From Carallia brachiata (taxonomy: Eukaryota; Streptophyta; Magnoliopsida; Malpighiales; Rhizophoraceae), in contig JADCRB010000160.1 of the NCBI GenBank assembly GCA_021464245.1, forward strand, positions 496,001 through 560,000: DNA of 64,000 bases, given 5' to 3'. Of this stretch, positions 1 through 11,389 are shown piece after piece. Below the pieces are notes generated by a model, which was given only the letters and a program-made list of their open reading frames with translations, was not told the origin of the DNA and made no database searches. How positions within the stretch are numbered: position 1 is the stretch's first letter; every line of letters starts with the position of its first letter. The position numbers and the translations under genes are program-made.

Positions 1-1989
1 TGAATAGAAAACGGGTGCTTTGGATGGAGAGTAATCACTTATGACGAGAGAGAAAGCATGCCTACATTAAATCAATTCATTGTGGTAGAGAAAATGGCTT
101 ATAGACTGTAGGAAGGCATCGGTTAAAGTCCCTCAGAATGCTCCTCAATGTTCCAAGTAAACGAATATTTGGAGAAGAAAATAACCTTCACATGAAAATG
201 AAAGAATCCATAATAATTAATGGATTTTATGGGATAACATGCGAGCAAGGTTGTCAAAAGGCCGATTTGAATAATAGAATCTTACGACTCTACTCTATGA
301 TCATACTAATTTTCACAAGGTTTTCTAGGTGATAGGATGCCTTGACTTTCCCAAGGCTGGATTTTATTGCTGCAGATTTTTGTGCCTTGGAAGTTCTATA
401 GTGGTTCTGTCAAAGGTGCACTATAGAACTAAAGAGCACAGCAAGGGAAGCAACATGAGAAATTTATTCTTTCCAGAATTTATTGGGATCTTGCCTTACA
501 TCTAGGGATGGTCTTGACGTTACAATTTCCTTGCTTTGCACGTGGAACTATAATGGCTGTGTATGCCTTTCAAAACCGCTCCGCATTCTTTAAAAAACCG
601 CTGTGTATGCCTTTGAAAACTGTTGCAATAGCAAGTTCACTATCGTTCTCGTTAATTAAAAATAAATGCTGCATATATATTCACAACTGCTACTCATAAA
701 ACTCGCCAGCATTGCTACAATAAAACTGCTGCATAAAATATTTTGAGGCAGCGGTTTGCTATTTGTTGCAATAGGATCACAAAACAGCTGCATAAACTCT
801 ATTGCACACTAGTTTTTACACAGTTTTTTTTTTATTTTAAAATTTATGTTATAATATGAGAAGTTTAACACAAAAACAACAATCTCAATGATATATTTAT
901 AGTTAAAAAAATTTAAAAAAAACGTGCAAACCATCTACTCGGTATGCAAATACAATTCCCTGGACTTATTCTAGATTAATCTCAGCTCTGTTATTTCTTT
1001 CTTTACTTTTAATCTTCTAAAAACAAATTTCAACAAAGAATAAGAAAACAACAGAATTAATTAATTAATTAATCAGTGAAGGTCATGTCCTACTTATAAT
1101 TGAACCAATTGCCAAAGTCAAGCTTATATTTGTGATAAATCTCTTCCCACTTTTTTTATGAAGTTTATGATGATAATTATGTTTATAGTTTGATCTGTTT
1201 GCTAAACCTTGCGATCATATAATTTTCAGGGCAAATTTACGTGAGTGGATCTTTTTTTCTTTTTTTTTTTTACTAATTATTCAGGCTATCTATATTGAAG
1301 AGGAAAATAAGGGAAAAAAAAAAAAAACCAATTTGCAGAAAGAATGCTCTCGATGGCATTAGTTATAACCAAGAAAAATTCCACAGCAGTGACAAACTTA
1401 CAGATTTAGGTTCAATAAACGTCCCAGGCAATGAAGCCCTATTTATTTTTGAAGAAACATGCAAATAAGAATAAAAAGTCTAATTAGTGCAACATTAAAC
1501 AGATTACAAATACCAACACTGCAGTATTTTCTTTTTCCCATAATACCAAAGACAGACAATATAAACATGCTACGATGGGCAAAACAAATATATATTTTTT
1601 TTCTTCAAAATTTAACAAAAAATTAAAAGGTAAAACAATTATTTCAAAAAAACACAAAAATTTGAAACCTTGGAAACAAGAGAAAAATATTTTTCAAGAA
1701 CCAGTGTGCAAAGCAATTTAAAATCATGTTGCTCTGAAGAAAATTTAGATTCTTGGCGATCAACATCACCAAAAAGCCACAAAAAGGAAATCGGCTCCTC
1801 GAGTTTTTTGATCTAACTAACTAAAATAATAAGAAAACATGAAAAAAAAAAAAAGACCTTAATTAATGGGGAACCTAGAAACCAGAGAAAGAACCGAAAG
1901 CTTTAATCTTTAGTATATAGTTACCTTATATTTAATACGTTGGGTTATTTTTTTCCTTAAAATAATTGTATTTGTTGAGAGTTCGATCT
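1..1989. other. AT-rich spacer, no gene recognised
   Basis: No coding region, RNA gene or splice-like structure is supported here. The stretch has many A and T runs and short open frames without recognisable motifs. The only structured part is the cluster of GCAGCGGTTT-like words described separately near its first third. Its right end is the outer flank of the copia element. Confidence 0.6.
541..800. repeat. Cluster of AAACCGCTG-like words (transposon subterminal repeat)
   Basis: Short related words recur in both orientations: AAAACCGCT, AAACCGCTG, AAACTGTTGCAATAG, AAACTGCTGCATAAA, GGCAGCGGTTTGC and AAACAGCTGCATAAA. The same vocabulary (GCAGCGGTTT, TTGCA) appears in a denser cluster at 36.2-36.7 kb. 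Such arrays are typical of the subterminal regions of CACTA-type DNA transposons, so this is probably an end fragment of one. I could not find a clean CACTA terminus or a target duplication here. Confidence 0.4.
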
Positions 1990-2284
1990 TGTCAAAAATG
2001 GTTTAAGTCGAAAGATTATGGAGCTAGACACAATAAACTTTAAATCCTCTCTATTGCTTTTTATATTCCGTATGGTAATATATAGAGAAGTACATAAGGC
2101 AGAGGATACAAATAGCATTGCACTTGATCAGTTTAAGTGTCGTACCAATAGGGATAATTACAAGAGAACAAATTGAATAGCACAAGTGATAGGAGCAAGA
2201 TAACTACAAAAAAACAAAGTGAACAACACAAGTGATAGGAGCAAGATAACCAAGTAACTTGTCATGGTGGTTGATCCAGTAACA
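1990..2284 (-). repeat. Copia 3' LTR
   Basis: On the minus strand it opens TGTTACTGGATCAACC and closes with TTGACA, next to the RNase H end of pol. It is colinear with 14848-15142 and of identical length (295 bp), with scattered substitutions. Both copies contain an internal direct repeat of about 37 bp built on CACAAGTGATAGGAGCAA (plus-strand sense). Confidence 0.85.
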
Positions 2285-3782
2285 TCCTGATGCCAGGCGG
2301 CTGTATAGGCAAAGCTTCGAATAATGAGCTTGAAACAAAGAAGTTTCCAATGGTTTGGTGTAGATATCCGCAAGTTAGTTATTAGTAGAGATATACCAAA
2401 CTTGAACCTTTTGTGTGACAACCTGTTCTCTTACATAGTGATAGTCAAGTTTGACATGTTTGGTGCAAGCATGGAGTACTAGATTAGTACTCATGTAGAT
2501 GGCGCCAACACTATCAGACCATATAGTTGTAGGACAAGGAAGAGAGACACTAAGTTCCTGTAACAAGGGGTGGATCAACATGGTTTCAACAGTGGCATTG
2601 GCAATGGCATTGTATTCACTCTTAGTAGAGGAGCAAGATGCAGTTGTTGTTTCTTGCCATGCCATGAGATTAAATTGTGGCCAAGATAAACTGCATAGCC
2701 ACTGGTGGATCATTTGTCATTTGGACATCCACCCAAGTTACTATCTACTAAACAGTGCAATCAAAGCTTCGACAACTTCTTGATGAACAGGCCGAATGAA
2801 ATGGTGCCATTAAGGTACCTGAAAATTCACTTCACAGCCTTCTAGTGTTCATTGGTGAGGAAGTGCATGAATTGCACAGGCGATTGACTGCAAAAACTAT
2901 GTCTGGTGTCGTTAGCATGAGATATTGGAGGGCACCAACAGTTGCTTGATACTCACTTCCATCTAGCAAAGCTAAACCAGATTATTTGGACCAAGGAGTA
3001 GTTTTCATCGATGTAGATCTAGCCTTGGAGTCCAGGATGTGTGTCTTTGTAGCAAGTCACGAATATATTTTTCAACGCAGAGAATTAAGCCATCAGATTT
3101 CCTAACCACCTCAATTCCAAGGAATAAGTGGAGGTCACCAAGATCTTAGACAAGGAATTCAACCTGCATTTTGGAGACAAAAGAGTCTAAAAGTGATGGG
3201 TTAGAACCTGTAACAACTATATCATCAACATATATGAATGCAAAACTTTGATGACCATTGTTGTTATAAATAAATAAGGATGAATTTTCCTAGGACCCCA
3301 TAAATTGTAGACTGTAGGAAATTAGCTGGGTGTGTGAACCATGCTGACGGTGCCTGCTTCAATCTATAAAGTGACTGTTGATCCATAAAGTGACTGTCGG
3401 AGTCGGTAGACATAATGCGGATATTGAGCATCAATAAAACTTTGTAGTTGTGACACTTACACCTCTTCAAAAAGGTTTCCATGAAGGAAAGAATTGGAGA
3501 TGTTAAGTTGTCACAAAACCCAGTTATTTTGCATTGTCAATGTGAGAATAGTGTGGATTGTGATTGGCTTCACCACCGGACTAAAGGTGTCATGGTAGTC
3601 AATCCCTTTACACTGGTTGAAGCTTTTGCCACTAATCTAGCTTTGTATCTATCAATGTTACCTACACATTTTCTTGACATGAAGTAACGATTTATTGCCA
3701 ATAGCATTAGCATGTGGTGGTAGAGGCACCAAGTCCCACGTATGATTGGCAATCAAGACATTAATCTTGTCATTGATGGCAG
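2285..3782 (-). pseudogene. Copia pol remnant: reverse transcriptase and RNase H
   Basis: Read on the minus strand from 3782 downwards. The start of the RT domain is clear (WCLYHH, then IDRYKARLVAKAS at about 3660-3570), followed after frameshifts by the late RT motif SLYRLKQAPSAWF near 3370. The RNase H domain at 2375-2713 carries SSTKSEYNAIANATVE and WSDSVGAIYMS, and its tail runs on in another frame to the LTR. Copia RT and RNase H normally lie in one continuous pol frame; here several frameshifts and a loss of the central RT part, including the catalytic YVDD motif which I cannot find, make it dead. The RT domain was separated from integrase by the Athila insertion at 3788. Confidence 0.85.
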
Positions 3783-3787
3783 TGCGC

Positions 3788-5133
3788 TGATCGGGTAAAA
3801 TCCTACAAGTGTACAAGACCGATCGTAGTAATAAAACTTAATAAATATTCCAGGTGTCGAACCCAAGGGAACAAAGAATCAATTATAATTTATGCTATTT
3901 GCAAAGAAAATTGATGTTGTGGAAATTATAAAAACATAAATAAATAAATATTATTAAATTAAGCAAAATAAATAATTAAACAAAATTAATGGCACTTTGG
4001 AGACTGATCAAGAATAAAGGTATTAAGGGCTATGGGCTTTCACCTAAAAGGGATTGAACGTATGAAATATTGTGGATTAATGATTTGAACATCAATTCTT
4101 CTTCTTTAGTTAATGTTCTTTGTCAAGCAACCCTAACCATATTCAATCTAATTGTGATCCTCTCTCGAACTCACACAAAGTAGACTAAACTCATTAAGAA
4201 CAAAGAATTTTTATTGACATCATATGAATTTATCTTATCTCTGACTCAAAATTCATATGTTTATCTATTTAGTGCACAACTTGTGTCTTATTTGTCGATC
4301 TCAACACAAATCTTATGACTACTTTCATGATGATCAAGCACAAAAACATATTTAAGAACAAAATAGATAAATCAAATTCAATTCTCAACATGAAATTGCA
4401 ATATAATCAAAAGAACCATCAAATATCCACAAAATTCATATAATCCAACCTAAACTAAGCTATATCCATTTCGCCCTAGTTAGGGTTCTAGCTACTCATG
4501 CTAAAAATTAAAGAAAAACTAACAATTAACATCAAAAAGTTCAAAGGAGAAAGAAAGTAAAGGAAAAGAATTAGAAAACTCGTATCCAACGTCTTTAAAG
4601 TCCTCCTTGTGTCCTTCTCCTCTTCTCTCTACGTTTCCCTCTGTATCGTCTTTTTGAATAGTCTCCCAAAAGTCTCTAACTCTGCTATAACTTAAGTATT
4701 TATAGTCCCCCCAAATAATAATAGTGTAAGCCCTAAAGAATTCAAATTCGAGTCGGAAAATGATTTGAAATTTTTGACAGTTTTAACCTTGTATTTTCGA
4801 ACCCAATTTCGACCCTTCCAGGCAGACTTTGAATTTGGTCAAAACAGAAAAATTGTAGCTCTATCTGTTAGCTTCAATTCAGCTCAAGAATCATCCAATT
4901 CCAACTTGTGTGGAGGAAGTTATGGATGATATACTAAACAGTGCGCAAAGTTGAAAAATTTGCCCGAACAGTATCAAATCCACCCCAATTACTTCTATTT
5001 GTATCCATTTGACCTACAAAATATAAAATAACAAATAGAAGTAAAATCCACCAATAAATATATATTTGCCTAAATAAATATGAAATTAAATATCAAATTA
5101 CACGTAATATCTATGCAAATATTGAACCTATCA
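3788..5133 (-). repeat. Athila 3' LTR
   Basis: 1,346 bp, TG to CA on the plus strand (TGATCGGGTAAAATCC to ACCTATCA). It is colinear with the 5' LTR at 10022-11384; differences are scattered substitutions and small indels. A TATAAATA box lies on the minus strand at 4697-4704. A polypurine tract, GTGGGGGAATT on the minus strand, abuts its right edge at 5134-5144, which fixes the element's orientation. Confidence 0.9.
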
Positions 5134-6825
5134 AATTCCCCCACACTTGAACTGTTGCTTGTCCTCAAGCAACCACACATCAAAAATATCACATGACCTT
5201 CACGAAAATTCCATTCAAATCGAATTCTCGAAACATTATCTCATTAACACTTTACAAGATCAATCTAAAACATGACGCGACACTTTACTAGTCAAATATA
5301 ATCAATAGCATCCTCATTCTCCTCAAAACATGTTTTAAATTGATTAATTGTGTGTAAGAACCCTTTATTGAGCAATGATAACGCTTAACTATCGTCATGT
5401 AGAAAAAAATTACACACACTCATCCAAAATTCAAGGACAAAAATTATCTTCTCTTAAAAATACAAAACCACACCAGAGATCAATACGAATTAATTGTTTT
5501 AGGTTTTTTTTTTTATTTATTGTATCAGAGGCTTTAATATTCTTCTCTAAATACTGACATACTTTTTGACACGACTACCATCACTTGTGGTGTCAGTACC
5601 CGATTACTACTTCACAAATAGATATTAGATGCTTTGCATACTCATAATTCGAGCTGCCTTTTGATGTGAAGACCAACAATTGTAATGTTGACCCCTAGTT
5701 ACTCAGTAACTCAAAACAGCGGAGTAGATAACTTATTAAAAACTTGCAAGCCTCGTTTTTTTTTTTTTTTTGTTCAATTCCTAAATATATCCCCAAAATT
5801 CTTCAGAAAAAGAGAAGATAACATTTGTTCAAGTAATTTAAATGAGTGTATATAATTAAAAACTACATGAAGATCTCTAAAAGCTAGCATTCTCTTTAAA
5901 AAATTATCGCACAACTTTAAAATTAAATTAGAAACAAAATTTTTCAAATGGAGAACAAGTTCACCACTAACCATCTTTGACTAGTTAATATCAAATAATA
6001 CTCAAAGACCAACTTTGCATCCATTAGTGCTATCATCGGTATCCAAAAATTTAGTTCAAACAGAATTCAAGTGTAGCTCATGTAAAATCATGCAACCACA
6101 CAAAAACTAGCATTAAAGAGCAAAAATTTTGGCAAAAATTCAAAATAACACCTCTCCCTCACACTTAGCCAACATTGTCCTCAATGTTGCAATAAAAACA
6201 TAACGAAAAGAAAAGAAAGCAAAGAGGACGAAACTACCCGGACAGAGCGGAGGAAAGAAAAAAAAAACAACACTCATATGCGTTGCCATCATTGGACAAA
6301 CAACTTACGAGCAAACAATAGGAAACAAAAAAATTGAAGACAAAGGGAAGGAAACAGAGAGTGAAAACATATGCTAGTATAAATCCAAGAAAGCAGATAA
6401 ATCTAATCCTAAAGAATCAAAGCCATTGAAAAGGAAAAACAAAACAAAAACAACGCAAACAATAAAAAGAACTAGATGGAAGGAGTTGAGTAGAATCAAT
6501 GAGAATTAAAAAAAAAAAAGATAAACCCTTTTTTTAATTTAAATTTGTAGGCTAGAATTAAACTGAACCTTGTTCGGACCTAGACCAAGTCTGGTTCATT
6601 GGTCTTGTGAAGGCAGAATGGAACCTAACCTTGTCCAATCCATGACCGGGCCAAGTCCAATCCCCCCCAATAATTCCAGCATGGGACCGATCGAACCTTG
6701 TCCGGTTCATGACTGGACTAGGACGCTCCCATCTTCAATTCCAGCATGTAACCGGACCTAGTCCAGTCCATAACCGGACCAGGTTGTGCACTTTTTTTTT
6801 TTCAAATATATTCTCGGATTCGCTT

Positions 6826-6856
<31 letters not shown>

Positions 6857-7134
6857 CCAACACACATATACTCATCAAAAGGATTACTTTTCTACTCATG
6901 CCCACCCCACACTTAAAATAAACAACATCCATTTATCAAATAATACGGTCAAAGGTGAGGGTAAGAAATACTCCCTGAACCAAACAGCTTGTAATTCATT
7001 GCTTTATGATGAACATGTTTTTCCTTCCCAAGTTCATACACACAAAAGAAAAGAAAATAAACTAAATTAAACTTATCAATCTAATTAAAATAATTAAAAG
7101 TAAACATTGGGTTGCCTCCCAACAAGCGCTATAT
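5134..7134 (-). other. Athila 3' non-coding region
   Basis: Between the integrase tail and the 3' LTR lie 2 kb without a supported gene. Autonomous Athila elements may carry an envelope-like frame here, but I see none. The stretch has A-rich tracts, a TA microsatellite at 6831-6856 and an imperfect CCGGACC-rich tandem array. The polypurine tract is at its left end. Confidence 0.6.
6563..6790. repeat. Imperfect tandem array rich in ACCGGACCTAGTCC
   Basis: Related units share ATTCCAGCATG, TGTCCGGTTCATGACTGGAC and ACCGGACCTAGTCCAGTCC. Roughly three to four decayed copies can be seen, with a spacing of about 65-85 bp. It sits inside the Athila 3' non-coding region. Confidence 0.55.
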
Positions 7135-7604
7135 TTAACGTCTATAGCTAGACGTTTTCCCTTGAATTAAGGAGGATGATCACAAAGAGGATGAGGCCTT
7201 AAGTTGCCTCCGTGAACCATAATCACCCGAGATTTATCACTCTAAATATCGATTGCTCCTTGAGAATGCGCATTGCGCACTGTGAATGGTCCTAATAATT
7301 GCTCTTTCTTTCGCTTTCACAGGATTGTCCCACCATAGAGATTATAGAGAAGCACTTTCTCTCCCTTCTTAAAGTTACTTCCTAGAGAATTATGTTCTAA
7401 AAGAAGAGAAGGCTGCTTCAACTCTAACGGAGTTGGCTCTGCAATGGAAGGTGTTTGGCTCGATTTTGCCTCTAGGATAGGTTGCTCAAATAGCATCTCG
7501 AATGCGCTTCCCAAGTCTATATCAATGTTCTTTGGGTCCTCTTTTGGTGGCTTCAATATTTCCACATTGAAGCATGTATCCTCTAGTAATGGACTCTTCA
7601 ACAC
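7135..7604 (-). pseudogene. Athila integrase C-terminal tail fused to the protease region
   Basis: On the minus strand the frame carries KKGEKVLLYN and, after stops, GPFTVRNAHSQGAIDI and a degraded VHGGNLRPH. These match the integrase C-terminal segment of Athila (family pattern GDKVLLYNSRL, then GPF and GAVEI). Upstream in the same frame is an acidic linker (PLLEDTCFNVE, FEMLFEQPILEA) that follows protease. The jump from protease linker to integrase tail shows that RT, RNase H and the integrase core have been removed. The conserved post-integrase block and a hairpin follow at 7100-7157. Confidence 0.75.
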
Positions 7605-8125
7605 TTTGAATACGTGGAATACCTGCTCTTTTTTTTCCTACTCGGAATGTCAGCTTTCCTTCCTCTACATCAATGAGCGCCTTACCAGTGGATAGGAACA
7701 ACCTCCCCAAGATTATCGGGATGTCTACATCTTCGTCCATATCCAGCACCAGAAAATCAGCTGGGAAATAGAATTCTCTCACTTTAACTAGCACATCCTT
7801 GGTCTTTTCATGTAAATACTTGATAGACTGATCAGCTAGTTGCAAGGACACTGAGGTTGGCTCCAATTCTCCTATCTTCAGCCTCCTAAACAGAGACCAA
7901 AGCATCAAATTAATGCTTGCACCTAGGTCACATAAACATCGTTCAATGCATAAACTACCAATAGTACAAGGGATAGTAAAACTCTCTGAGTCCTTTAACT
8001 TAGGAGATAGTTTATTTTGGAGAATAGCACTACACTCCGTACTAAGGTAACTGTGGCATTTTCATCGAGTTTCCTCTTGTTTGATATGATCTCCTTCAAG
8101 AACTTTGCATAATTTGGCATATGTG
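7605..8125 (-). pseudogene. Athila retropepsin-like protease remnant
   Basis: The active-site motif CDLGASINLM is readable on the minus strand near 7940-7905 (family DLGA, equivalent to retroviral DTGA). It is followed by the core SLQLADQSIKY, DVLVKVREFYFPADFLVLDM and PIILGRLFLSTGKALIDV. The upstream linker, about 8125-7950, contains a frame interruption. This domain processes the Gag-Pol polyprotein in intact elements. The core after the active site is open for about 110 codons, making it the best preserved part of the element. Confidence 0.8.
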
Positions 8126-9759
8126 CAATTGCCTCTGTAAAAGGAATGTTGACATGGATCTTCTTAACATGTCAAAGAACTTAAGAAAGTTCTTTTCCTC
8201 ATTCCTCTTCTTCAGCCTATTGGGAAATAGGATTGGCAAAATATACGGTTTGACTTGTGGGGGAAGAGTGGGTGGTACTGACTCCTCAATGTTGTCTTGC
8301 CCTCCCTATTCATCATCCTTAGCTTTCTCTTGCACAGGTCCTCCTCTTTACCACCATTTTCTGTGGGCTTGTAATTTTGCTGAACATAGTCAGGATTTCC
8401 TACCACCTTCCAACTTCTCAATACAATGGCTAAGACACTCTCCTTTGGATTCACTTCAGTATTACTAGGGAGTTGACCTTGATTCCTAGTCGAAATTGCT
8501 TTGGCAAGTTGACCCACCTGTACTTCCAAAGTATGAATCGAGGCTTGGTGAGTGGATGCAACTTGATCAATTTTTAGATTCAGTTTCCTCAGTTCAGCAT
8601 CCTATTGTGTCATTCTCTCATCCATCTTTAACCTGTACTGCATGAACATGTCTTCTATCTGTGGCTTCTTCTCTCAAGGTTGAGATTGTTGACTTTGAAA
8701 TTGGGGTCTCTACTGCTGAAACCCTTGTGGAAGTGCTTGCTTTGTATTTCCCTGCTCCTTGCAGCCAAAATTTGGATGGTTATGTCATCCCGAGTTATAG
8801 GTGTTGGAGTATGGGTCATTCTCTGCTGTTCTCCAGCATAAGCTCCAGCATAATTAATCTCTTTCACCGACTTGCCTAAGTGTCTACCCATGCAAGCGGC
8901 TTCAGTGTGTACAAAACGTCCACAATAAGAGCATTGTTTCCTCTGCATCGAGTCCCTGCTCAACAATAACTTCACTTGGTGAGATTGGTCGTCTATCTTT
9001 GATGCCACATCAACGTGTGAAGATATCTCATAAGCTCTAGCTCTACGCCCTTTGATAGATTTCTGTTCGGACTTATCTGCCAGCAGTTCATTAATATCAT
9101 ACAGCTCATCTGCTGACTTATTACCCACATACCCTCTAGCTGCCGAATCCACCAACATCTGAGAATTGCTGACAAGACCATCGTAGAAGAATTGCATCTG
9201 GAGAGGCTTGGAAAATTGATGGTGTGGGCACTGTACTAGAAGCATTTTGAACCTCTCCCACGCCTGTGAAAGGGCTCAACATCCATTTGTGAAAAGGAAG
9301 AAATTTTGTTCCGAAACTCTACAGTCTTCTGAGGAGAGTAAAATTTCAGCATAAACTTGTTGTAGATTTGCTCCCATGTAGTGAGTGATCCCTCTGGCAG
9401 ATTAATGAGCCAACTCTTCGCCTTATCTTTGAGGTGTAAGGGAAGCATCTCATCTGCAACTCATCCTCTGAACATCTCCCGAGAGGAAAAGTCTCTATCG
9501 TGCTGAAGAAGTCCCGTAAGAAAGTAAGTGGGTCCTCACTTAGTAGACCATGAAACGATGGTAACATATTAAAGAACATGGTCTTAAGCTCATAGTTGCG
9601 AGCTGCTGTACTCAGCCTGATGCAAGATAGTGATGGACCAATCACAGGCCTTTGGATGTCCTTCACGCTAATTCCAGTCTGCTCCCTCACCTCCTATTCA
9701 TTGTTGAGTGCTTAATCTTCTATAACCTGACCATCCCTATCACCTACTTTGTCAGCCAT
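8126..9759 (-). pseudogene. Athila gag remnant
   Basis: The start codon is probably the minus-strand ATG at 9757-9759 (MADKVGDRDGQ); two in-frame stops follow within 30 codons. Then come the Athila gag blocks: FFNMLPSFHGLLSEDPLTFL near 9560-9500, LKDKAKSWLINLPEGSLTTW near 9430-9370, FRNKISSFSQMDVEPF, and CPHHQFSKPLQMQFFYDGL near 9240-9180. A zinc-knuckle-like CSYCGRFVHTEAAC is at about 8935-8890. At least two frameshifts separate the blocks, so no full-length capsid protein can be made. The order and spacing match autonomous Athila gag. Confidence 0.85.
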
Positions 9760-10002
9760 CACTGCTCGTTTTAATGCCCAATTTTTTTGGCAAAACCTTT
9801 CGATCTCGAGGTTCAAGGAAGAAGATTAGTGCTCTTAAATGATTGCAATTGCATGCACTACCTGCAATCACGAAAAAATAAACAAGTAAACTGAAAACTT
9901 AAAATAAATAAATAAATAAAAATAAACTAAGCTAAATCTAAAACCTAATAAACAAAACAAATAATAAAACAAACAAAAATCACAATTAATGATCTGTTTC
10001 CT

Positions 10003-10015
10003 GGCAACGGCGCCA
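10003..10015 (-). other. Athila primer binding site (tRNA-Asp type)
   Basis: Minus-strand TGGCGCCGTTGCC lies six bases inside the 5' LTR edge. It is complementary to the 3' end of plant tRNA-Asp, the usual minus-strand primer of Athila elements. This confirms that the right-hand LTR is the 5' LTR. Confidence 0.85.
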
Positions 10016-10021
10016 AAAACT

Positions 10022-11384
10022 TGATCGGGTAAAATCCTGCAAGTATACAGGGCCGACCGTAGTAATTAAACCTAGTGAATACTCTAGGTGTCGAACTCAA
10101 GGGAACAAAGGATCAATTATAATTTATGCTATTTGCAAAGAAAATTGATGTTGTGGAAATTATAAAAAAAATAAATAAATATTATTATTAAATTAAGAAA
10201 AATAAATAATTAAACAAAATTAATGGCACTTCAGAGACTGATCAAGAATAAAGGTACTAGGGCTATGGGCTTTCACCTAAAAGGGATTGAACTGTATGAA
10301 ATTTTGTGGATTAATGATTTGAACGTCAATTCTTCTTCTTTAGTTAGTGTTTTTTGTCAAGCAATCCTAGCCATATTCAATCTAATTGTGCTATTCTCTC
10401 GAACTCACACAAATTAGACTAAATTCATTAAAAACAAAGAATTTTTATTGACATCATATGAATTTATCTCATCTCTGACTCAAAATTCATATGTTTATCT
10501 ATTTAGTGCACAACTTGTGTCATATCTGTCGATCTCAATACAAATCTTATGACTACTTTCATGGTGATCATTCAAAAAAGCATATTTAAGAACAAAATAG
10601 ATAAATCAAATTCAATCCTCAACATGAAATTGCAATATAATCAAAAGAACCATCAAATATCCACAAAATTCATATAATCCAACCCTAAACTAGACTACAT
10701 CCATTTCGCCCTAGTTAGGGTTCTAACTACTTATGCTAAAAATTAAAGAAAAACTAACAATTAACATCAAAAAGTTCAAAGGAGAAAGAAAGTAAAGGAA
10801 AAGAATTAGAAAACTCGTCTCCGACGTCTTCAAAGTCCTCCATTGTGTTCTTCTCATGTTCTCTCTACGTTCTCTCTGTATCGTCTTTTTGAATAGCCAC
10901 CCAAAATTCCTCTAACTTTGCTGTAACTTAAGTATTTATAGTCTCCCTGAATAATAATAGTGTAAGCCTGAAGAATTTGAATTCGAGTTGGAAAAGGATA
11001 TGAAATTTTCTGGACAGTTTTGACCTTGTATTTTCGGACCCAAATTTCGACCTTGTATTTTTGGACCCAAATTTCAACCCCTTCCAGGACGAATTTAAAT
11101 TTGTCAAAATAGCAAAATTGTAGCTCTATCTCTTAGCTTCAATTCGTCTCAAGAATCATCCAATTCCGACTTGTGTGGAGGAAGTTATGGCTGATATACC
11201 GAACAGTGCTCAAAGCTGAAAAATCTGCCCGAATAGTATCAAATCCGCCCCAATTACTTCTATTTGCATCCATTTGACCAACAAAATAGAAGTAAAATCC
11301 GACAATAAATATAGTATTTCATAAATAAATATCAAATTAAATACCAAATTACACGTAATATCTATGCAAATATTGAACCTATCA
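10022..11384 (-). repeat. Athila 5' LTR
   Basis: 1,363 bp, TG to CA. The extra length relative to the 3' LTR is partly a short duplication near 11035-11075, where a GACCTTGTATTTT / GGACCCAAATTTC segment occurs twice. It is flanked on the right by the TGTGC copy of the target duplication. Confidence 0.9.
10933..10940 (-). promoter_or_regulatory. TATA box of the Athila 5' LTR
   Basis: TATAAATA on the minus strand, in the same position as 4697-4704 in the 3' LTR. It would direct transcription towards gag. Confidence 0.55.
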
Positions 11385-11389
11385 TGTGC

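Larger units (their letters stand above)
3788..11384 (-). mobile_element. Athila-type Ty3/gypsy element, internally deleted, inserted in copia pol
   Basis: Long LTRs (3788-5133 and 10022-11384) begin TG and end CA and are colinear. The host flanks TGCGC (3783-3787) and TGTGC (11385-11389) are a 5-bp target duplication with one mismatch. The primer binding site matches the tRNA-Asp type used by Athila, and the segment near 7110-7130 matches the conserved block (plus-strand sense GGTTGCCTCCCAACAAGCGC) that follows integrase in Athila elements. Coding order on the minus strand is gag, protease, then directly the integrase C-terminus; reverse transcriptase, RNase H and the integrase core are absent. 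It therefore needed helper proteins to move, or lost them afterwards. Confidence 0.9.
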
